Part shown: piece after piece, positions 26,222 to 34,788 of the stretch
Numbering within the stretch: the stretch's first letter is position 1
Layout of the letters: the number at the start of each line of letters is the position of its first letter
NCBI RefSeq assembly: GCF_000478275.1
Contig: NZ_ASJB01000004.1
Location: 83,836-147,835, forward strand
Origin: Amycolatopsis orientalis DSM 40040 = KCTC 9412
Lineage (GTDB): Bacteria > Actinomycetota > Actinomycetes > Mycobacteriales > Pseudonocardiaceae
DNA: 64,000 nt
Direction of reading: 5' to 3'
The notes under the pieces: generated by a model
What the model saw: the letters and a program-made list of their open reading frames with translations, nothing else
Databases searched by the model: none
Told to the model about the DNA's origin: nothing
Program-made: the position numbers and the translations under genes

Positions 26222-26835
26222 TGCCACAGGGCAAACCGGAAACCGTGCCCGCCGACGGGCTCACCACCCGTCAACGCCGCAACCGGCCGCTGCTCGCCGT
26301 GCACACCGGCGAGATGAAGGGGAAGTCCACGGCCGCGTTCGGGATGGCGTTGCGCGCGTGGAACCAGGGCTGGTCGATCGGCGTGTTCCAGTTCGTCAAA
26401 TCGGCGAAATGGCGCGTCGGGGAGGAAGCCGCGTTCCGTGCGCTCGGCAAGCTGCACGACGACACCGGCCAGGGCGGGCCGGTCGAATGGCACAAGATGG
26501 GCGAAGGCTGGAGCTGGGCGCGCAAGTCCGGGTCCGAGGAGGACCACGCCGCCAACGCCCGCGAGGGCTGGGCCGAGATCAAACGCCGTCTCGCCGCCGA
26601 AACCCACGACTTCTACGTCCTCGACGAGTTCAGCTATCTGCTCAAATGGGGCTGGCTCGAAGTGGACGACGTCGTCTCGGCACTGACGGAACGCCCGGGG
26701 CACCAGCATGTGGTGATCACCGGCCGGTACGCGCCGCCCGAGCTGATCGAGGCGGCGGATCTGGTCGCCGAGATGACCAAGGTCAAGCATCCGATGGACG
26801 CCGGGCAAAAGGGCCAGCGAGGCATCGAATGGTGA
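26221..26835 (+). CDS. cobO: Cob(I)yrinic acid a,c-diamide adenosyltransferase CobO
   Basis: CobO transfers the adenosyl group of ATP to the reduced cobalt of the corrinoid. The 204-residue protein has the unusual P-loop GEMKGKST (residues 30-37), the strand FYVLDEFSYLLKWGW and the C-terminal TEMTKVKHPMDAGQKGQRGIEW, diagnostic of the BtuR/CobO/CobP family. It lies between the chelatase and cobB and is translationally coupled to both. It acts in the cytosol after cobalt insertion. Confidence 0.95.
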   Translation: MPQGKPETVPADGLTTRQRRNRPLLAVHTGEMKGKSTAAFGMALRAWNQGWSIGVFQFVKSAKWRVGEEAAFRALGKLHDDTGQGGPVEWHKMGEGWSWARKSGSEEDHAANAREGWAEIKRRLAAETHDFYVLDEFSYLLKWGWLEVDDVVSALTERPGHQHVVITGRYAPPELIEAADLVAEMTKVKHPMDAGQKGQRGIEW

Positions 26836-28163
26836 ATCGCGTGGTCATCGCCGCGCCCGGATCCGGACACGGCAAGACCACGATCGCCGCGGGGCTGATG
26901 GCGGCGTTGCGCGCGCGGGGGCTGAAGGTGTCCGGGCACAAGGTCGGCCCCGACTTCATCGACCCGAGTTACCACGCCCTCGCGACCGGGCGGCCCGCCC
27001 GGAACCTCGACCCGTTCCTGCAGGGTGAGGACCAGCTGATCCCGTTGCTGCTGCACGGTTCCGCCGGGGCCGACATCGCGGTCATCGAAGGCGTGATGGG
27101 CCTGTTCGACGGCGCGCTCGGCACCGAGGGCTACGCCTCGACGGCGCATGTCGCCCGGTTGCTGGACGCGCCGGTCGTGCTCGTCGTGGACGCCTCGGCC
27201 GCGTCGCGCAGTGTCGCGGCGACCGTGCTCGGGTTCGCGCAGTACGACACCCGCGTCCGGCTCGCCGGGGTGATCCTCAACAAGCTGGGCTCCCAGCGGC
27301 ACGCGGACGAGATCGTCACCGCCCTGGAGGCGACCGGTGTCCCGCTGCTGGGAACGTTGTACCGCAACGAAGAGATCCACGCGCCCAGCCGTCACCTCGG
27401 TCTCGTGCCCGCCGCGGAACGGGCGGGCGAGTCGGAGCGGCTGCTGCCGGAACTGGCCGGGTGGATCAGCGAAGGCGTCGACCTCGGCGCCGTCGTGCAG
27501 GTCGCGCGCTCGGCGTCCCGGCTTTCGGGGGAGCCTTGGAGGCCGCCGCTTTCCCATGACGGCCCGCGCACGGTGGTCGCCGCCGCGGCCGGTCCGGCGT
27601 TCACCTTCCGCTACACCGAGGCGGTGGAACTGCTCGCCGCCGCCGGTGTCGACGTCGTCGATGTGGATCCCTTGCAGGACAAGGAACTCCCCGAGGGCTG
27701 CGCGGGACTGTACTTCGGCGGCGGTTTCCCCGAGGTGCACGCCGAAGAGCTGTCGGCGAACGTCGGCCTGCGGACGGCGGTGGCGCGCGCCATCGGCGAC
27801 GGGATGCCCGTCGTGGCGGAATGCGCGGGGCTGCTGTATCTGTGCCAGGACATCGACGGGCTGCCGATGACCGGCGTCCTCGACGCTTCGGCCACCATGA
27901 CCAAACGCGGGAAACTCGGCTACCGCAAGGCGTTCTCGCCCGCGGACAGCGTGCTCGCCGTCGCGGGCCAGCGCGTCACCGGGCACGAATTCCACCGTAC
28001 GATCGTCGAACCCGGCAGCGGGCCGACGCCTGCCTGGGGCTGGGACCGCACGCCCGACGGGTTCGCTTCGGCGTCGCTGCACGCGTCGTACCTGCATGTG
28101 CACTGGGCAGGCTATCCCGAACTCGCCGAGCGGTTCGCCGCCGCGGTGCACGCCCATGGCTGA
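26829..28163 (+). CDS. cobB: Cobyrinate/hydrogenobyrinate a,c-diamide synthase CobB
   Basis: This glutamine-dependent amidotransferase amidates side chains a and c, the step before cobalt insertion. The 444-residue protein has the N-terminal ATP-binding motif APGSGHGKTTIA, the DTBS-like domain (HKVGPDFIDPSYH) and a C-terminal class I glutamine amidotransferase domain with the nucleophile Cys in VVAECAGLLYL. The ATG gives MVNRVVIAAPG and overlaps cobO by seven bases; a GTG one codon later is equally possible. The 3' end overlaps cobC by eight bases. Confidence 0.94.
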   Translation: MVNRVVIAAPGSGHGKTTIAAGLMAALRARGLKVSGHKVGPDFIDPSYHALATGRPARNLDPFLQGEDQLIPLLLHGSAGADIAVIEGVMGLFDGALGTEGYASTAHVARLLDAPVVLVVDASAASRSVAATVLGFAQYDTRVRLAGVILNKLGSQRHADEIVTALEATGVPLLGTLYRNEEIHAPSRHLGLVPAAERAGESERLLPELAGWISEGVDLGAVVQVARSASRLSGEPWRPPLSHDGPRTVVAAAAGPAFTFRYTEAVELLAAAGVDVVDVDPLQDKELPEGCAGLYFGGGFPEVHAEELSANVGLRTAVARAIGDGMPVVAECAGLLYLCQDIDGLPMTGVLDASATMTKRGKLGYRKAFSPADSVLAVAGQRVTGHEFHRTIVEPGSGPTPAWGWDRTPDGFASASLHASYLHVHWAGYPELAERFAAAVHAHG

Positions 28164-29163
28164 GTACGATCTCTGGCACCACGGCGATCGCGAGGTCGGC
28201 GACGGCCTGGTCGACCTCGCCGTCAACGTCCGGCTCCCCGCGCCGCCCGCCTGGCTGCGGGCCGAACTGGCGGCGGCCCTAAACGATCTGGCCGCGTATC
28301 CGGACGTCACCGCGGCGACCGAGGCCGTGGCTTCCCGCCATTCCCTGCCACAGTCGCGGGTGCTGGTGACTTCCGGCGCGGCCGAGGCGTTCACCTTGCT
28401 GGCGACGGCGCTGCGGCCTTCCCACGCCGTCGTCGTCCACCCGCAGTTCACCGAGCCCGAAGCCGCTTTGCGGGCGGCGGGCCATTCTGTGCACCGGGTC
28501 CTGCTGTCGCCGGATGACGGTTTCCGGTTGCGCCCGGTTCCCGAAGAGGCGGATCTGGTGTTCGTCGGGAACCCCACGAACCCGACTTCGGTCCTGCACC
28601 CGGCGGCGGATCTGCTCGCCTTGAGACGTCCTGGCCGCTTGGTCGTCGTCGACGAGGCCTTCCTCGACGCCGTCCCCGGCGAGACGGAAAGCGTTGCGGG
28701 ACAACCGGGTTTCGCCGTCCTGCGGAGCCTGACCAAGACGTGGGGAATCGCCGGGCTCCGCGCTGGTTACGTACTGGCCGACGAGTCCGTTGTGGACAGT
28801 CTGCGCGCGGTACAGCCGCCGTGGTCGGTGTCGTCGCTCGCCGCCGTCGCCGTGGTGGCCTGCTGCCGTCCGCCGGCGCTGGAAGAGGCGGAGAAGCTGG
28901 CGGTGACGGCCGAAGCCGACCGCGAGTACCTCGTTTCCGGCCTGACCGCACTGGGCGTCGAGGTGCTGGGGGAGCCGCGGGGGCCGTTCGTGCTCGTGCG
29001 GCTGCCCGGCGCGGACGGCGTCCGGGACCGGCTGCGGAAGGCCGGGTTCGCCGTCCGGCGCGGGGACACCTTCCCGGGACTGGACACGCGATACCTGCGG
29101 ATCGCGGTGCGGGACCGCCCCACGGTGGACCGCTTCCTTACGGCGTGGCGAGCGGTGTCGTGA
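28156..29163 (+). CDS. cobC: CobC-like PLP-dependent aminotransferase (Rv2231c type)
   Basis: A 335-residue fold-type I PLP enzyme, related to L-threonine-O-3-phosphate decarboxylase and histidinol-phosphate aminotransferase, which would supply the (R)-1-amino-2-propanol arm of cobalamin. It shows VTSGAAEAFTLLATAL, VFVGNPTNPTS, VVVDEAFLD and the PLP lysine segment RSLTKTWGIAGLRAGY. The ATG inside the cobB 3' end is the natural coupled start. Its TGA falls inside a GTGAGTGG palindrome. Whether it decarboxylates threonine phosphate or acts as a transaminase cannot be read from sequence. Confidence 0.88.
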   Translation: MAEYDLWHHGDREVGDGLVDLAVNVRLPAPPAWLRAELAAALNDLAAYPDVTAATEAVASRHSLPQSRVLVTSGAAEAFTLLATALRPSHAVVVHPQFTEPEAALRAAGHSVHRVLLSPDDGFRLRPVPEEADLVFVGNPTNPTSVLHPAADLLALRRPGRLVVVDEAFLDAVPGETESVAGQPGFAVLRSLTKTWGIAGLRAGYVLADESVVDSLRAVQPPWSVSSLAAVAVVACCRPPALEEAEKLAVTAEADREYLVSGLTALGVEVLGEPRGPFVLVRLPGADGVRDRLRKAGFAVRRGDTFPGLDTRYLRIAVRDRPTVDRFLTAWRAVS

Positions 29164-29201
29164 GTGGTAATGACGGTTAGAACCGTCATTACCACTCACG
29201 A
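29158..29201. repeat. Palindromic repeat, GTGAGTGG family (copy 2)
   Basis: Perfect 21-base arms begin TCGTGAGTGGTAATGACGG and surround the dinucleotide AG. The cobC stop codon (29161-29163) is the TGA of TCGTGAGTGG. It shares constant outer arms with copies at 14938, 29876 and 63754. Confidence 0.92.
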
Positions 29202-29213
29202 GCCGTCAAGTGC

Positions 29214-29873
29214 TTGGATGAGCCGGTGAACTTCGTGATCGGCGTCTTCGATCTCTTCGCCTACACCATCCCCGGCGCGCTGTACGTCGCGTTCTTCGGC
29301 TACCTCGGCACGAAGCTGCACATCCTGACAGCGGCGAGCGTCGGCGGCGTGCCCACGGTGGTGCTGGTCGTCGTGATCGTGGTGCTGAGCTTCCTGCTGG
29401 GCTATCTGGCCTATCCGCTCGGCGACGCGATGGAGCGGATCGTGCCACGCCGACGGCAGCGGATCCCCGCCGAGGAGTTCGTCCGCCGGATGCCCTCGGC
29501 CAAGGATCGCGCGTACCTCGAGGAGAGCCCGCATCTCCTGCTGGGTGCGCTGCAACTGCACGACAAGGAGGTCGCGGGTGACGTCACGCGGCTGCGCGCC
29601 TCCGGCCTCATGGTGCGCAACTGCGCGCCACCGCTGCTGTTCGGGGCGATCGCGGCGATCGTGGAGATCTTCGCGGGCAAGCATCCGTTCCTCGCCGCCG
29701 GGATCGCGGTCCTGCTCATGTTCGCGTCGATCACCCTGATCGCGCAGGGCCGCAAACTCGGCCTGTGGGCCGGGATGAAAACCCTCGAACTGTGCTTCTG
29801 GCTCCCGGAAATCGACGAAAAGCTAGCGGCGGCCCGGGAACCCGCGGCCCCACCGGCACCTGACCCCGCGTAG
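29214..29873 (+). CDS. Hypothetical membrane protein bracketed by palindromic repeats
   Basis: A 219-residue protein that I do not recognise. It has hydrophobic segments at roughly 6-30, 43-68, 137-153 and 160-178, a basic cytosolic stretch (RRRQRIPAEEFVRR) after the second, and an Ala/Pro-rich tail. A GTG four codons in (MNFVIGVFDLFAYTIPG) is an alternative start. The gene follows cobC by about 50 bases but has no known link to B12. Palindromes of the same family lie on both sides. An inner-membrane scaffold or small transporter component is conceivable, but no function is supported. Confidence 0.75.
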   Translation: MDEPVNFVIGVFDLFAYTIPGALYVAFFGYLGTKLHILTAASVGGVPTVVLVVVIVVLSFLLGYLAYPLGDAMERIVPRRRQRIPAEEFVRRMPSAKDRAYLEESPHLLLGALQLHDKEVAGDVTRLRASGLMVRNCAPPLLFGAIAAIVEIFAGKHPFLAAGIAVLLMFASITLIAQGRKLGLWAGMKTLELCFWLPEIDEKLAAAREPAAPPAPDPA

Positions 29874-29875
29874 GT

Positions 29876-29923
29876 GGTCGTGAGTGGTAAGTGTCGTTAG
29901 AACGACACTTACCACTCACGACC
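29876..29923. repeat. Palindromic repeat, GTGAGTGG family (copy 3)
   Basis: Perfect 23-base arms begin GGTCGTGAGTGGTAAGTGTC and flank AG. The outer part matches copy 2, but the inner stem is GTGTCG in place of TGACGG, with compensating changes in the other arm. It lies between the convergent membrane-protein gene and cobS. Confidence 0.92.
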
Positions 29924-29954
29924 AACGCAACCAACGACTACTGCCACCGGCTCT

Positions 29955-30731
29955 TCAGAACGACAAGGCCAGCAAAACCGCCGCGACGGAGACCTCGACG
30001 CAGCCGCCGAGCACGTCCCCGGTGACCCCGCCTAGCCGCTGAACACAGCGCGCCAGCAACACCGACGCGGCCAGATACCCGATCCCCACCGCGATCAGAC
30101 CTCGCCACCAGGAAAGCGGCCACCAGGAAACCGGCCACCACGAAAGCATCAACGCCGCCGAACCCGCGAGCACGGCGAACACCACCGCGGCCGCCCACAC
30201 CGGCACCGAACCGGCGACGGTCGCGCCCAAGCCTTCCGGCCGCGCGGAGGGGACACCCCGCGCGCAGCACAGGGAAAGCACGCCGCGTCCGGCGATGACC
30301 GCGAGCGCGGCCGCCGCGATCCCGTGCCCGGCCGCGATCGCCCCGGACAGCGCGCCGGCCTGCACGAGCAGCACCAGCACCAGGGTCGCGATCCCGGTCG
30401 GCCCGGAATCCCCGCGCCGCATGACCTCCAGCGCCCGCGCGCGGTCGTACGAGGCGCCGAGCCCGTCGGCCGTGTCGGCGAGACCGTCCAGATGCAGCCC
30501 GCGGCTCCCGAGCGCCACCGCGCCCAGCGCCAGCGCCGCCGACGCGAAAGAGGGCAGGCCGATCAGCTCACCCAAGTAGACGATCACAGCGGCGACGACC
30601 GCGAGCGGCACCGCGGCCAAGGGCGCGAGCACCATCGCGCCCCCGGCCACCCGCCGGTCGATCACCCCCGGCGCGGGCACCCGGACCGTGGTCAGGGTGC
30701 CGACAGCCAGCTTCAGCGCATCGACGATCAA
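29955..30731 (-). CDS. cobS: Adenosylcobinamide-GDP ribazoletransferase (cobalamin synthase) CobS
   Basis: This membrane enzyme joins adenosylcobinamide-GDP with alpha-ribazole or its phosphate to finish adenosylcobalamin. The 258-residue protein has about six hydrophobic segments and the CobS motif GSRGLHLDGLADTADGLGAS with GDSGPTGI after it. An unusual tract, LSWWPVSWWPLSWW, sits in the fourth hydrophobic region and is written by three near-identical 15-base units around 30103-30147. It is coupled to cobT by a four-base overlap. Confidence 0.93.
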   Translation of the reverse strand: MIVDALKLAVGTLTTVRVPAPGVIDRRVAGGAMVLAPLAAVPLAVVAAVIVYLGELIGLPSFASAALALGAVALGSRGLHLDGLADTADGLGASYDRARALEVMRRGDSGPTGIATLVLVLLVQAGALSGAIAAGHGIAAAALAVIAGRGVLSLCCARGVPSARPEGLGATVAGSVPVWAAAVVFAVLAGSAALMLSWWPVSWWPLSWWRGLIAVGIGYLAASVLLARCVQRLGGVTGDVLGGCVEVSVAAVLLALSF

Positions 30732-31747
30732 GTGAGATCCGCCAGCAGGCCCATGTCCGCGAGGATCGCCCGTGCCGCCCTCAGCGTCGGCACCGCCTGC
30801 ACCGCGCCACTGCCTTCACCGAGGCGCAGCCCGAGGTCGAGGATCGGCTCCAGGCCCAAGGCCTTCAGCGCGTACGCCTGCGAAGGCTCTGTCGAACGAT
30901 GTCCGGCCAGCCACCACCGCTCCGCACCCGGCGCGATCTCGTGCGCCACGAGCGCGGCGGCGCCGGAGAAGACGCCGTCGAGCAGGACCGGCACACCGCG
31001 GACCGCCGCCTGCACGAGAAAACCCGCCGTCGCGGCGAGACAAGCGCTGCCGAGCGCGGTCAGCACCGCGAAGGGGTCCTTCACCCCGCCTGCCCGCTGA
31101 AGCGCCGCCTCGACGACGGCGACCTTCCGCGCTCGCCCGTCCTCGTCGATGCCGGTCCCCGTGCCCACGACTTCTTCCGCCGCCAGGCCGAGCACCGAAG
31201 CGACCACGGCCGCGCAGATCGTCGTGTTGCCGATCCCCATGTCGCCCGGGATGAGCAGATCCGCGCCGCCGTCGATCTCCTCGTCCGCGATCGCGAGGCC
31301 GTGGTCGAACGCCGTCCGCGCCTCGCCCTCGGCAAGCGCGTCCTCGACGTCGATCGAGCCGGAACCCCGCCGCACCTTGTGCGCGGTGACCTCGGCGGGC
31401 ACGTCCGCGCCGTCCCAGTCCACCGCGATGTCCAGCGCCCGCACCTTCGCCCCGACCAGTTCGGCCAGCACGCCGACGCCGCTCTTCCCGGCCAGGAAGA
31501 CCCGGACCATCGCCGCGGTGACCTCGCGCGGATAGGCCGACATGCCGGACACCCCGTGGTCCCCGGCGAACACCACCACCCGGACATCGTCCAGCGGCCG
31601 CGGCGGGACGGTGCCGTGCGCGGCGCTGAGCCACGCGGCCAGGTCCTCGAGCCGTCCGAGCGAACCCAGCGGTTTGACCAGGCCGTCCAGCCTGGCGCGG
31701 GCGGCGGCTTCGGCGGCGGCGTCCGGGGTGGCGATGGCGAAACGCAT
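30728..31747 (-). CDS. cobT: Nicotinate-nucleotide:dimethylbenzimidazole phosphoribosyltransferase CobT
   Basis: CobT activates the lower ligand by making alpha-ribazole phosphate. The 339-residue protein carries FAGDHGVSGMSAYPREVTAA, GDMGIGNTT and EIAPGAERWWLAGHRSTEPS. The C-terminal LGEGSGAV includes Glu311, at the position of the catalytic base. It lies 12 bases after cobU and overlaps cobS. This is the phosphoribosyltransferase CobT, not the unrelated chelatase CobT. Confidence 0.95.
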   Translation of the reverse strand: MRFAIATPDAAAEAAARARLDGLVKPLGSLGRLEDLAAWLSAAHGTVPPRPLDDVRVVVFAGDHGVSGMSAYPREVTAAMVRVFLAGKSGVGVLAELVGAKVRALDIAVDWDGADVPAEVTAHKVRRGSGSIDVEDALAEGEARTAFDHGLAIADEEIDGGADLLIPGDMGIGNTTICAAVVASVLGLAAEEVVGTGTGIDEDGRARKVAVVEAALQRAGGVKDPFAVLTALGSACLAATAGFLVQAAVRGVPVLLDGVFSGAAALVAHEIAPGAERWWLAGHRSTEPSQAYALKALGLEPILDLGLRLGEGSGAVQAVPTLRAARAILADMGLLADLT

Positions 31748-31759
31748 GGCGGCGGCTCC

Positions 31760-32365
31760 CTAAGGCAGATCGAGCATCCGCCCGGCCACGACCAGCACGG
31801 TCCGGTCGGAGACGGCGGACACCCGGTTGTTCAACGCGCCCAGCACATCACGGAACACGCGTCCGGACACCGTCGCGGGCACCACACCGCTGCCGACCTC
31901 GTTGCTGACCGCGATCACCGGCACGTCGGCCTGCGCCCACGCCGCCAGGAAGTCCTCGAGCCGTTCGTCGAGCCGTCGTTCCCAGCCTTTCCGCTGCTCC
32001 CACGCGCCGACCTCGTCGAGTACCCGGCTGATCCAGGTGCCGAGACAGTCGATGAGCAGCGGATGCGTCGCCGTGCGCAGCACCGTGGCCAGGTCGGTGG
32101 TCTCGATCGTCTTCCAGGTGCTCGGCCGTCGCGCGCGGTGGGCGGCCACGCGAGCGGCCCATTCGGGGTCCTCGGCGCTCGGCGGCAGTCCGGGCGCGAT
32201 GTAGGTCAGGTGCGGGTGGCGGGACGCGAGCCGCTCGGCGTGGTGCGATTTCCCGGAGCGGACGCCGCCCAGTATCAGCACCTTGCCGTCGTCGCGCGAG
32301 TAGCGGCGAAGTGCCCGCGCGAGAGTCTCCAGAACCCTCGCGAGGCGATGCGTCAGCTTGGTCAT
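31760..32365 (-). CDS. cobU: Adenosylcobinamide kinase / guanylyltransferase CobU (CobP)
   Basis: This bifunctional enzyme phosphorylates adenosylcobinamide and then adds GMP. The 201-residue protein has the P-loop GGVRSGKS (33-40), LTYIAPGLPPSAEDPEW, the segment AAHRARRPSTWKTIE with His76 near the expected guanylated histidine, and LLIDCLGTWISRVL. An N-terminal extension of about 25 residues precedes the first strand. The chosen ATG gives MTKLTHRLARV; an ATG three codons upstream also works. The gene is divergent from cobD with under 40 bases between starts, so the promoters must overlap. Confidence 0.93.
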   Translation of the reverse strand: MTKLTHRLARVLETLARALRRYSRDDGKVLILGGVRSGKSHHAERLASRHPHLTYIAPGLPPSAEDPEWAARVAAHRARRPSTWKTIETTDLATVLRTATHPLLIDCLGTWISRVLDEVGAWEQRKGWERRLDERLEDFLAAWAQADVPVIAVSNEVGSGVVPATVSGRVFRDVLGALNNRVSAVSDRTVLVVAGRMLDLP

Positions 32366-32401
32366 ACCCCGCATTCTCGTGCACGCGCTACGGTTCGCCA
32401 C

Positions 32402-33334
32402 GTGCCACTCCGACAAGCCGCCACCGCAGCCGGACTCGTTACCGGTTACGTCGCCGACGCCGTCTTCGGAGATCCACGACGAGGGCATCCGGTCGCCGGC
32501 TTCGGCCGCGCCGCGCAAGCCCTAGAACAGCGGGTTTGGGCCGATTCGAAGGTGCGGGGCGCGGCGTACACCGCCGTCTGCGCGGGAACGGTCACCGGAT
32601 TGGGGGTCGCGGCGCAGCTGCTGACGCGGAAGCGCCCGTTCGCGAGGTTCGCGCTGACGGCGGCGTCCACCTGGGCGGTCCTGGGCGGGCGGGGGCTCGC
32701 GGCCGAGGGCACTCGGATGGCCCGGCTGCTCGACGACGGCGATCTGCCCGGCGCGAGGCAGCGGCTTTCGCATCTCTGCGCCCGCGACGCCACCGGGCTC
32801 GACACCGAGCAGCTGGCGCGCGCGACCACCGAGTCCATCGCCGAGAACACCTCGGACGCCGTCGTCGCGCCGTTGCTGTGGGGAGCCGTCGCCGGTATCC
32901 CCGGCCTGCTGGGGTACCGGGCGCTCAACACCCTGGACGCGATGGTCGGCTACCGCTCGCCGAAGTACGCGAACTTCGGCTGGGCCTCGGCACGGGCCGA
33001 CGATCTGGCCAATTTGGTCCCGTCGCGCGTCGGCGCGGCGCTCACCGTGGCGTCCGCGCCGCTGGCGGGCGGCTTCGCCGGCCCAGCGTTCCGGACTTGG
33101 CGCCGCGACGGGAAACACCATCCGAGCCCCAACGCGGGCCAGGTCGAGGCCGCCTTCGCCGGCGCGCTGGGGGTCCGGCTCGGCGGGACGAACAGCTACG
33201 GCGGCCGCACCGAACGCCGCGGTGTCCTCGGTGACGGCCGCGAGCCGGAACCGGTGGACGTGCGCCGCGCGGTCCGGCTTTCGAGAGCCGTCGGTCTCGC
33301 CGCGCTGGCCGTCGCGGTGGCGGTCACGCGGTGA
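32402..33334 (+). CDS. cobD: Adenosylcobinamide-phosphate synthase CobD (CbiB)
   Basis: This membrane protein attaches the aminopropanol arm to adenosylcobyric acid. The 310-residue chain shows GDPRRGHPVAGFGRAAQALE, TTESIAENTSDAVVAPLLW, YRSPKYANFGWASARADDLAN and HPSPNAGQVEAAFAGAL, all CbiB landmarks. The GTG start gives MPLRQAATAAGLVTGYVADA. Its stop overlaps the cobQ GTG (GTGA). The arm donor would come from CobC, encoded 3 kb away. Confidence 0.93.
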   Translation: MPLRQAATAAGLVTGYVADAVFGDPRRGHPVAGFGRAAQALEQRVWADSKVRGAAYTAVCAGTVTGLGVAAQLLTRKRPFARFALTAASTWAVLGGRGLAAEGTRMARLLDDGDLPGARQRLSHLCARDATGLDTEQLARATTESIAENTSDAVVAPLLWGAVAGIPGLLGYRALNTLDAMVGYRSPKYANFGWASARADDLANLVPSRVGAALTVASAPLAGGFAGPAFRTWRRDGKHHPSPNAGQVEAAFAGALGVRLGGTNSYGGRTERRGVLGDGREPEPVDVRRAVRLSRAVGLAALAVAVAVTR

Positions 33335-34788
33335 GCGGCCTGCTCATCGCGGGGACGACGTCGGACGCGGGCAAGAGCCTGGTCACCGCCGCGCTCTGCC
33401 GCTGGCTCGTGCGTCAGGGGGTACGGGTCGCCCCGTTCAAGTCGCAGAACATGTCGAACAACTCGATGGTGTGCGCGGACGGTGCCGAAATCGGCCGCGC
33501 GCAGTGGCTGCAGGCGCGGGCGGCCCGAGTCGAACCCGAGGCCGCGATGAACCCGGTCCTCCTGAAACCCGGGAGCGACCGCCGCAGCCATGTCATCGCG
33601 CTCGGGAAACCCTTCGGCACGCTGGAAGCCGGGGAGTACGCGACCGGCCGGACGGGGCTCGCCGAGATCGCGTTCGACACCTTCGCCTCCCTGAGGCGGC
33701 GCTTCGACGTCGTGCTGTGCGAAGGGGCGGGCAGCCCGGCCGAGATCAACCTGCGCGAGGGCGACTACGTCAACATGGGGCTGGCACGCCGGTTCGGCCT
33801 GCCGGTGGTGGTCGTCGGCGACATCGACCGCGGCGGCGTCATGGCCGCGATGTTCGGGACCCTCGCCCTCCTCTCGGCCGAAGACCAGGCGCTGGTCGCG
33901 GGCTGGCTGGTCAACAAGTTCCGCGGCGACGTCGGCCTGCTCCGGCCGGGGCTGGAGACGCTGGAGAAGCTCACCGGCCGCGAGGTCTTCGGTGTGCTGC
34001 CGTGGCTCGACCAGGTGTGGATCGACTCCGAGGACGCACTGGCCGCCGCGGGCTGGGGCGCCACCGGCGGCTCCCTGCGCGTCGCTGTCGTGCGGTTTCC
34101 GCGTGCCTCCAACGCGACCGACGTGGACGCCCTGGCCGCGGAACCGGGGGTCTCGGTCACGCTGACGGCCGATCCGGACACGGTCCTGTCCGCCGACGTG
34201 GTGATCCTGCCGGGTTCCCGCGCCACCGTGGACGATCTGGCGTGGCTGCGTGCCCGCGGCCTCGCCGACGCGGTCCGGAAACGTGCCGAGACGGACCGCC
34301 CGGTACTCGGGATCTGCGGCGGCTACCAGATGCTGGCCGCCGAGATCGAGGACGACGTCGAGTCCGGCGCGGGCACGGTTCCCGGCCTCGGGCTCCTGCC
34401 GACCCGCGTCTCGTTCGACACGGGCAAGGTGCTGGCCCGGCCGACAGGTGAATGGCGCGGCCAGCCGGTGGAGGCGTACGAAATCCACCATGGTGTGGTG
34501 TCGGCGACCGGACCCGCCGAGTCCTTTTTGGACGGATACCGGAGCGGGCCGGTCTGGGGCACGATGTGGCATGGCGCCTTCGAGAACGACGGTTTCCGTC
34601 GCGCCTGGCTGGGTGAGGTGGCGGACTGGTCACCCGCCCCCGGAGCGCAGGGATTCGGGACGCTGCGGGAGAGCATGCTGGACCGGCTCGCCGACGCCGT
34701 CGAGGAACACATCGGCACCGCGCGGCTCCTGCGTCTGATCGAAACGGGCATCGACGTCGACCTGCCCTTCGTCCCGCCCGGCGCCTGA
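33331..34788 (+). CDS. cobQ: Cobyric acid synthase CobQ
   Basis: This glutamine-dependent enzyme amidates side chains b, d, e and g of adenosylcobyrinic acid a,c-diamide. The 485-residue protein has LLIAGTTSDAGKSLVTAAL (ATP site), FKSQNMSNNS, CEGAGSPAEINLRE and the C-terminal amidotransferase domain with the nucleophile Cys in VLGICGGYQMLA. The GTG start is coupled to cobD. The last 159 bases overlap, on the opposite strand, the extended tail of a TetR gene. Confidence 0.95.
   Translation: MSGLLIAGTTSDAGKSLVTAALCRWLVRQGVRVAPFKSQNMSNNSMVCADGAEIGRAQWLQARAARVEPEAAMNPVLLKPGSDRRSHVIALGKPFGTLEAGEYATGRTGLAEIAFDTFASLRRRFDVVLCEGAGSPAEINLREGDYVNMGLARRFGLPVVVVGDIDRGGVMAAMFGTLALLSAEDQALVAGWLVNKFRGDVGLLRPGLETLEKLTGREVFGVLPWLDQVWIDSEDALAAAGWGATGGSLRVAVVRFPRASNATDVDALAAEPGVSVTLTADPDTVLSADVVILPGSRATVDDLAWLRARGLADAVRKRAETDRPVLGICGGYQMLAAEIEDDVESGAGTVPGLGLLPTRVSFDTGKVLARPTGEWRGQPVEAYEIHHGVVSATGPAESFLDGYRSGPVWGTMWHGAFENDGFRRAWLGEVADWSPAPGAQGFGTLRESMLDRLADAVEEHIGTARLLRLIETGIDVDLPFVPPGA

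Noticed and set aside
24215..26227. Minus-strand open frame of about 670 codons
   Set aside because: Antisense to the ChlI/ChlD fusion, which has intact Walker and MIDAS motifs.
14938..29923. Repeated palindromes considered as CRISPR or att sites
   Set aside because: Copies are single, many kilobases apart, with no spacers, cas genes, integrase or tRNA target.
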